Positions 57,761 through 64,000 of a stretch of DNA of 64,000 nt are shown here, piece after piece (within the stretch, counting starts at the first letter, position 1; each line of letters opens with the position of its first letter). A program made the translations under genes and the position numbers. Source of the stretch: Sclerotinia nivalis. Its lineage: Eukaryota; Ascomycota; Leotiomycetes; Helotiales; Sclerotiniaceae. The stretch spans positions 2,790,001-2,854,000 of the forward strand of contig JAPEIS010000003.1 in NCBI GenBank assembly GCA_029531795.1, written 5' to 3'. Below the pieces are notes generated by a model that searched no databases, had not been told where the DNA came from, and saw only the letters and a list, made by a program, of their open reading frames with translations.

Positions 57761-60700
57761 TTTTGAGGTTGAGTGTGGGATTGATGGGAGTTGGTTTGTT
57801 GGTCGTGGTTTGGTTGAGGTTGATGTTGATATTGATATTGGTTATATGGGTTGTGATATCGAAGAGCGTTGATAGTGAGTAGAAGAGAAGACTGTATCGA
57901 AGTGATATGAATGAATCTTTATATTCTATTGTATTGTATTGTATTGCAATATATGAAGACAGATAATGAAAAGCAAACTCTCAACCCAGGGAACCACAGC
58001 CCTCTATATACTTTCTGTTCTCCTCATACACACATATCAGTCAGTATACCAGCAGTGACTCCCAGCATGCATCCCCAAGTAACTCAACTCATCATGACGA
58101 CAACGCCTCACCTCATCCTCTTCTGGCCCCAGTTAGTAACTTTAGGAATATGAGATACCAGGCCGTGAAATCCATGAAATCCATGAAATCTAACTGTGCG
58201 CTACGCTACGCTGCGCTAGCACAAAAAATCATGTTATTAAAATGATGTTGCTAGTTGTTGGGCTGTGAATAACATACTGTATGCCTAGATAAGTAAGGCC
58301 AAAGTAAGAGGTGTAAGAAAAAATAATCTCAAATAAGATAATAAGATAGTAATAAGAAATGGAGTAATAAACATACAGTAACTTCCAAAAAAAAAAAAAA
58401 AAAAAGAAATACCATAATCAGATCCTGACAAATCTCTTTGCGTTCTAAATTCCCTGGTTCATTCAAGCTCCTTCGAAATACTTCTGTTTTCCCATTTACT
58501 AAAGTAGTTACTCATTAAGGTGAAGCAGGTATCTATTTGCTGCAATGTCAGACAGATGCCCCGTTATGAATAGGTAGATGCCTAGAACCACAGGTTCCTC
58601 AACAAATTCTCAGCCTCCCGAGCTTTGACACCATGCAAACTACGAAAGGTCAACCTAACTATCCATGCTAAAAAGCAGTATGTCCTATGTGATTACCATC
58701 CCAAATTCTATTTTTTGGTCTACGGGTGGAGTTTGTTGTTAAATCTTACATGTACTTTTGGTGGAGCGTGGTCATTAATCACATTGCTGTTCATTGCATT
58801 CATTTCATATTCCCGAGATCCTTGAATGCATCTGTTTGGTATTTGGAGGAGCGGGGATTGTTTGGGCGCTTTTCTTTGTAGCTATTGGAACTAGCTGGAG
58901 AATGTGTGGTGATGATGGTATGGTTAGTGTGTTGTTAGAAAGTGGGTTTATTTACTGCGCAAAAAAATAACTGTTTATCGTGTTGGAAAATCTAGTTTTA
59001 ATGTACTCGAGTAGTTTCTGATATGGGTACATAGGGTTATCTCTCATGGAAATTATCGTATCCTATTGGAAATCCACAAGGGATAATTAGAAGAAAAATA
59101 GAAAGTTACAGTACAATATGCATGTAAAGTACCTTACATCTAATCTGTCCATCCACCGATCGTCCATAACACGTTTCCTTCCAGGATTAAATTATGCCAT
59201 CTTTATAAATCTTACTCTCTTCCCTCCAATCACCCTCTTCAAAATATTAGTATTTAATGGCCTTAAGGCTACAAGGTTCTAGGTTCACCAATGCACCGGT
59301 GTATCTCAGCCCTATGATCTGATCTAAAAACAGGGGAGGTTGGCTGGTCGGTTATTTATATCCCAGCTCAATTGCTTGGATAAGAGCGATGAGGAAAAAT
59401 GCTGGAATGTCTTTTTGACCAAACAGTTTGTGGCTTGTGTATTATGTGTGTATGATTATTTTGAGCATTTCTCTTTTTCGGGAATTTGGAATACCTAAAT
59501 AGGTAAAAGATGTGGCAGATGTTGTAGATTCAAAGTTAGCACATCTTGCCCATGTTCTTCTTTACGTGTTGCTTGGCTTGAACCTGAACTTCAAACGGCT
59601 CTTGTGATGAAAGCCGAGTTAATAAGCGCGAAAGTACTTTATTTTCTAAATTCATCTTAATATATTCCGTACATACCTCAAATCTTTAATTGAGTAGCTT
59701 CTCAAATATTAGATTGTAGTGTTCCTGAGCCTTAAATGAAGGGGACCAAACGACCAGGCGAAATATTCAAACGAGAACGTTAAAAGCTTACCACCATGTT
59801 CATCGGTACCAAACTATCTCTCCTCACTCTCCGAGAAATACTGTACACAATGAAAAAGATGGACCTCGTCCTTACGAAACAAGCCATTCTAAATCCATCA
59901 CATTCACCGAAGCTCTCAAAGAAGAAGTTCTGAAGGCTTTGATATGTGGATCCGTACACAAAGCTCGTCTAGCCACCTAAAAGAGAACAAGGATTCCAAG
60001 CGCCGTGCTATGACTCCACGAGAAACCGCAAAGGATTCGTATGAACATACCAATGGGAGTCGGGTTAGGATTCCCCGGATCGGAATTTCTACTTGATGGT
60101 ATGGTTATGGTGGGTATGGTATATCAATCCCATACAGAATCAATGTATTTTTGACATTGAGGGATTCCCGAATTTGCCCGGCCCAAAGTCAGGCCCGCGC
60201 CGTGGGAACCCCATGGTAGGTTGATGAATAAGAAACTTACATACACAAGATGATCTTAGCTAGATGGGAGTAGCAATACCTTAGGTACCACTCGATCTCG
60301 TACACCACGAGGCCGTTTCACATTAGCTCATATTTTCATCCGATGTTCAATTTTTCTTACTTGTTCCTCGTGGTCTCATAGCGTTACAGTGCATATGCGC
60401 ATCTCATGCCATGTGCGTATTCAAAGTTCCCCGACCCCGAGTTCACATCGTTTCAAACCATGACATCGGTCATGATCGTCACCGATGGTTAGGTGATGGT
60501 AAATTTGTCCGATTGGAAAGACGTCGAGTCATTCTAGAATTTTGGCTGTACCTGCGTTACGCCTCATGCATGACTCTAGGGTCGCTGCAGAAGATAGACC
60601 CCCCGAGACGGAGGTGCGATTTCGCTGATGACTCTTTTGTCTGGTTCATCTAGATTTAGTTCAGTGATGATTCAATGGAAGGTCTGCTGATTTACGAGGT

Positions 60701-63700
60701 AATTCATCCATCGCTTTAGAAATTCCGCGGATATCCGGATTTATTTACTGCCTATTGTATTATGTCTAAAATATACTAGCCTAGCACTCGTACCTGATAT
60801 TCGCGAACCAGAACCCCTAACGATTACCCCTGAAACGGCCCGTCACCGTGACACCCTGTGATATTCATCGCGGCATGTTTCTAGTTCTAGATAAATCCTT
60901 TCCGCACTTTAGCCAACCAACTTAAGAAGCTTGATACATAATACATTTCACCAGGAATGCTTGGCAAAAGTTGAAGAATAACTTCATAATATGATGCTGA
61001 TTGATCAGAGGCATTGTCTGGCATGGGGTTCTGGCTGAGTAAACATCATCATCGATCAGCAACAATAAGTCATCAATCTAGCACTGCCCGCCGAAAACCA
61101 CCGAGTCGGTCATGTCCAAGTTGAGAATTGTACGAGATCATGATCATGATCTGATGGATTTCAACATAAAATCTCTAGAGATAAAAAACCGTCCCGGTGG
61201 TCTTACCTTACAGCTACTTTCTTAATCATCAATAACTAACTCCACCGTGCCCCAAATCCCATTTTCCAAGCCCTGAGTTCAAGGTTCTCAGACAGCCTCT
61301 CTCTATACAAAGTAATCTGCACGTACCTACCCTATATACAAAAACCCATTTCCATTGGATTCCAAGAAGCAAAAACCCAAATCCAAAAATCTCAAATCTA
61401 GAAAAATCGTTCACCGATGGGCTCCTCCGAATCTTATCCAAAGAATCCCGTAGCGCGAAGCCTCACCCTCCATGCACCGCCAAATCCCCAAATGAAACGT
61501 TACCTCGTGGCATTTCTTTTACGCAGCGAGGAATTTTTTGTAAAAGAGGGTTGTAATACATTAGTTCACACCGGCAGTTTTCTACGCTAAGAATATTTTA
61601 ACCCAGTTGAGTGGGTGCCAAAAGGATGGAAATAATTCAGAGCTGGAAAATGTTGTTTGGGATGACGAAGATTGGTAACGTTTTGATAGGATGGATAGAT
61701 GGTAGGGTAGGATAGGTTACGGATGTCATTATTTAGCGCCCGCGATATTGTAGAACCTACAGAGTAGAATTGGAGAAACGATGCGATGCCAAGCTTCGTT
61801 TGATTATTCTTGGGGAGTTACTCTGTAGGTGAGGGTGCTATTTATAGAGTTTGAGAGAAAGTGGGAAAAATTATATCGAGCTAAGGTTATTTATTGGTGG
61901 ATGTTATATTGTTGTTTTGATACATACCTACCTACTTGTAGGAGTAAATTAATCGAGGCAAGAATAGATTCATCTCTAACTGTCGATCCATCTTCATTCT
62001 TCTTCCACAAATCAGATATCATGAGAACTCTACTGTATACCAGAAATAGCTTTCGTGATGTATGTTGGATGTGATGTGATGTGATGTGATCTGAGGAGTA
62101 ATCTAGTGGGGTATCATACTGTACTGTGGAGATTCATGATGAAGGAGGTGCAAACAAAACGCGAGTTATAACCGAATATCATATTCCGTCGCACAATACC
62201 ATGAATAGCATCGCAGCATAGAACTACGATAGGTATAATTACGCATACATTTCTCTTGCAATCTAATCGGAACGATTATCAACATCTATGGATAAATCTA
62301 CACAAACATATATCTGCCTAGTACTTCGTACAGACAGCACATTCATGAACTTATCAACCCATCATCTAGAACCATCAAAACCGAAGTTCTAAAATTGGGG
62401 GCTAATCAAACCTTGAGGTTAATAATATACCCCAGCACCTCCACCCAAATCTTTTAGGAAATCTTACGAGTGCACACCTATCAAGGATCCATCGTTTAAT
62501 GCCCCAAGTATAGGATCGGTACGGTACGGTACGGTAAATACCTTACCATCGTTCCTTCCTCAGGTACGGCACGGTACTTCTCGTATTGCGCTCCGTGTGG
62601 TATAGATTCGGTACCTGGTACTTCCTTCCCCCTGTCTATTTAAAATCTCACTTGTGTAGTCATTCCTAATTCCTAATTTCTAAATTGCAACTACTTTTCT
62701 TATATAAAAAATACGATGTGCAGCGCAATGCCTTGCCAAAGAAGGCTCACAGGAAAATACGAAGGTCCTGAGGTTATACCCTGTTTAGGATAAGCATTTT
62801 TTAAATTCTATTCCATCCATCTCTCTCACGTATTTCACTATTTCTCACGTACAAACCATAAAATATATATATATATATATAGACCCCAAACTTGAGGCTC
62901 ATTCGCTATCGTACAGAAAGACATGAGAGAGAAACAAACCCTGTCGCCACGCGTACTCCAGGCACGAAAAGCATGGGTGAGCACAAAAAACACATGTAAG
63001 AGATCGCAACACAGACTTGGATGGGATAGGGGGGAACACGTTTTTTTTTTCATGGGGTTTCGTGGTCGGAGTATGTACTGCGATGTGATGTGATGTGATG
63101 TAGAGTGGTGGGAGATGCAGTGGGATATGATAGGGCTGTGTTTTGTGTTTGGGAGTGATGAGATGATTTTTACTTCCATGGGTTCGGATGTAGAGTAGAG
63201 TGATGAATGGTATGGATGATGTGGGGGTTGATAAGCAGAGAGAATTGTTGCGGTGAAAGTGTTTGGTGTTTAGTTCTTACTTTGACGATGGATTGTATAG
63301 ATCGCCCACTAGGGAATGGGGAGTTTGAAGAGTAATGGTAATGGAAGTTAAGAGTCATACCGGATGAAAATGTTCGGGTAATGTAACCTAAAGATTATGT
63401 TATGGCATCACTCCTCAGTATACAGATTGAGAAATGCATGTTTGAATAGAGATCTGACCGGTGAAGAATGATATGATAGAAAGACCATTTATTAGTCTGG
63501 AGATATTTGAGTATTTGGAATAATGAAGATTGTAATTTGGAATCGAATGGAAATTTAAATTTTAGGATTTCTAAGCCTTCTTCCTAAGTATGGAAAGTGG
63601 TCGTGATCGATGGTAAGCAAATCCATTTCCATTTGTTTCCATACCAAACATCTAGAATCTCTCTGGAGCTAGAGCTTATAGAAGATTGGAAGGAAGTAAT

Positions 63701-64000
63701 TAGAATTATCATGACTGCTTTGTCAAAGCACTTTTAAACACTGGACTTTCAATAACCTTTGACCAGTCATGTAACATTCTTGTATTAATGACGCTGAGAT
63801 GAACTTTTTCCCCAGCTCGATTAATCATCTCCGCTTCATATTTTGAAATGGCAGAACTTTGATGGACATCTGTCTTAAGTAATTCAACAAGATTGCCAGC
63901 ATCAAGTCATAGAATGGTTGAGACCTTGACCTCGTTCTTCGAAGAAGTCAGTATACATCTTCAAACGGACGATCAGAACTCACGATAACTCATTGGATGA
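57761..64000. other. 6.2-kb stretch without a recognisable gene
   Basis: Neither strand has a frame longer than about 110 codons with recognisable features. Contents: ATG-A-AATCC tandem (58166-58192), poly-A at 58388-58404, a GGTAC palindromic cluster at 62519-62580, GATGT pentamer arrays at 62071-62090 and 63081-63102, (AT)n at 62862-62880 and poly-T at 63042-63051. It may be a long promoter for a gene right of the window or host a non-coding transcript; sequence alone does not show which. Confidence 0.45.

Noticed and set aside
59790..59940. Short ATG frame MFIGTKLSLL... (about 45 codons)
   Set aside because: Too short, no homology, and no splice continuation.

Overview
The window looks like a chromosome arm of a filamentous ascomycete, most probably a helotialean (Leotiomycetes, Sclerotinia/Botrytis-like). 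The support is short fungal introns (about 45-100 nt, GTANGT...CTGAC/CTAAC...AG), a Fot1/Flipper-type transposon with a C-terminal zinc knuckle, and transposons full of C-to-T/G-to-A nonsense changes typical of repeat-induced point mutation (RIP). The genus is inference; no marker gene fixes it.

Positions 1-23221 are one AT-rich transposon island with no host gene. The nesting can be read from target-site duplications and from reading frames that resume across insertions. A minus-strand Gypsy element of one family (X; 5' LTR 15794-15956) sits inside a relative (Y, 15957-16840). X is cut by a complete plus-strand chromovirus (7232-12853, TSD TATAA). At its left end it meets a Tad-like LINE (2248-4883). 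The LINE is cut by another chromovirus copy (A, minus, LTR 2035-2247). A in turn carries a 1.1-kb non-LTR insertion (453-1551, 13-bp TSD) and a Fot1-like DNA transposon (1-356, running off the window). A second full-length chromovirus (16841-22620), a LINE 3' end and a nearly pristine solo LTR (23009-23221, TSD ACATG) close the island. The chromovirus family has LTRs built as a string of hairpins, and two U3 versions that differ in sequence but keep this architecture.

Positions 23222-40300 are gene-poor and transitional: a 2EXR-type protein, a frameshifted cytochrome P450 with an abnormal I-helix, an amidohydrolase of the ACMSD / 6-methylsalicylate decarboxylase type, a 143-bp hAT-type MITE, two unrecognised proteins, an 18-bp minisatellite and a G-poor tract with minisatellites and telomere-like hexamers. 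The P450/decarboxylase pair may be the remnant of a small metabolic cluster.

Positions 40300-57800 carry conserved housekeeping genes: the Neo1-type P4-ATPase flippase (minus), SEC16 (plus), and the mitochondrial tRNA-modification GTPase MSS1/MnmE (plus), followed by a small acidic protein (minus). Neo1 and Sec16 both serve the early secretory pathway and are divergently arranged. A complete but dead Fot1-like transposon (44795-46646) lies between them, 375 bp upstream of the Neo1 start. From 57761 to the end I see no gene.
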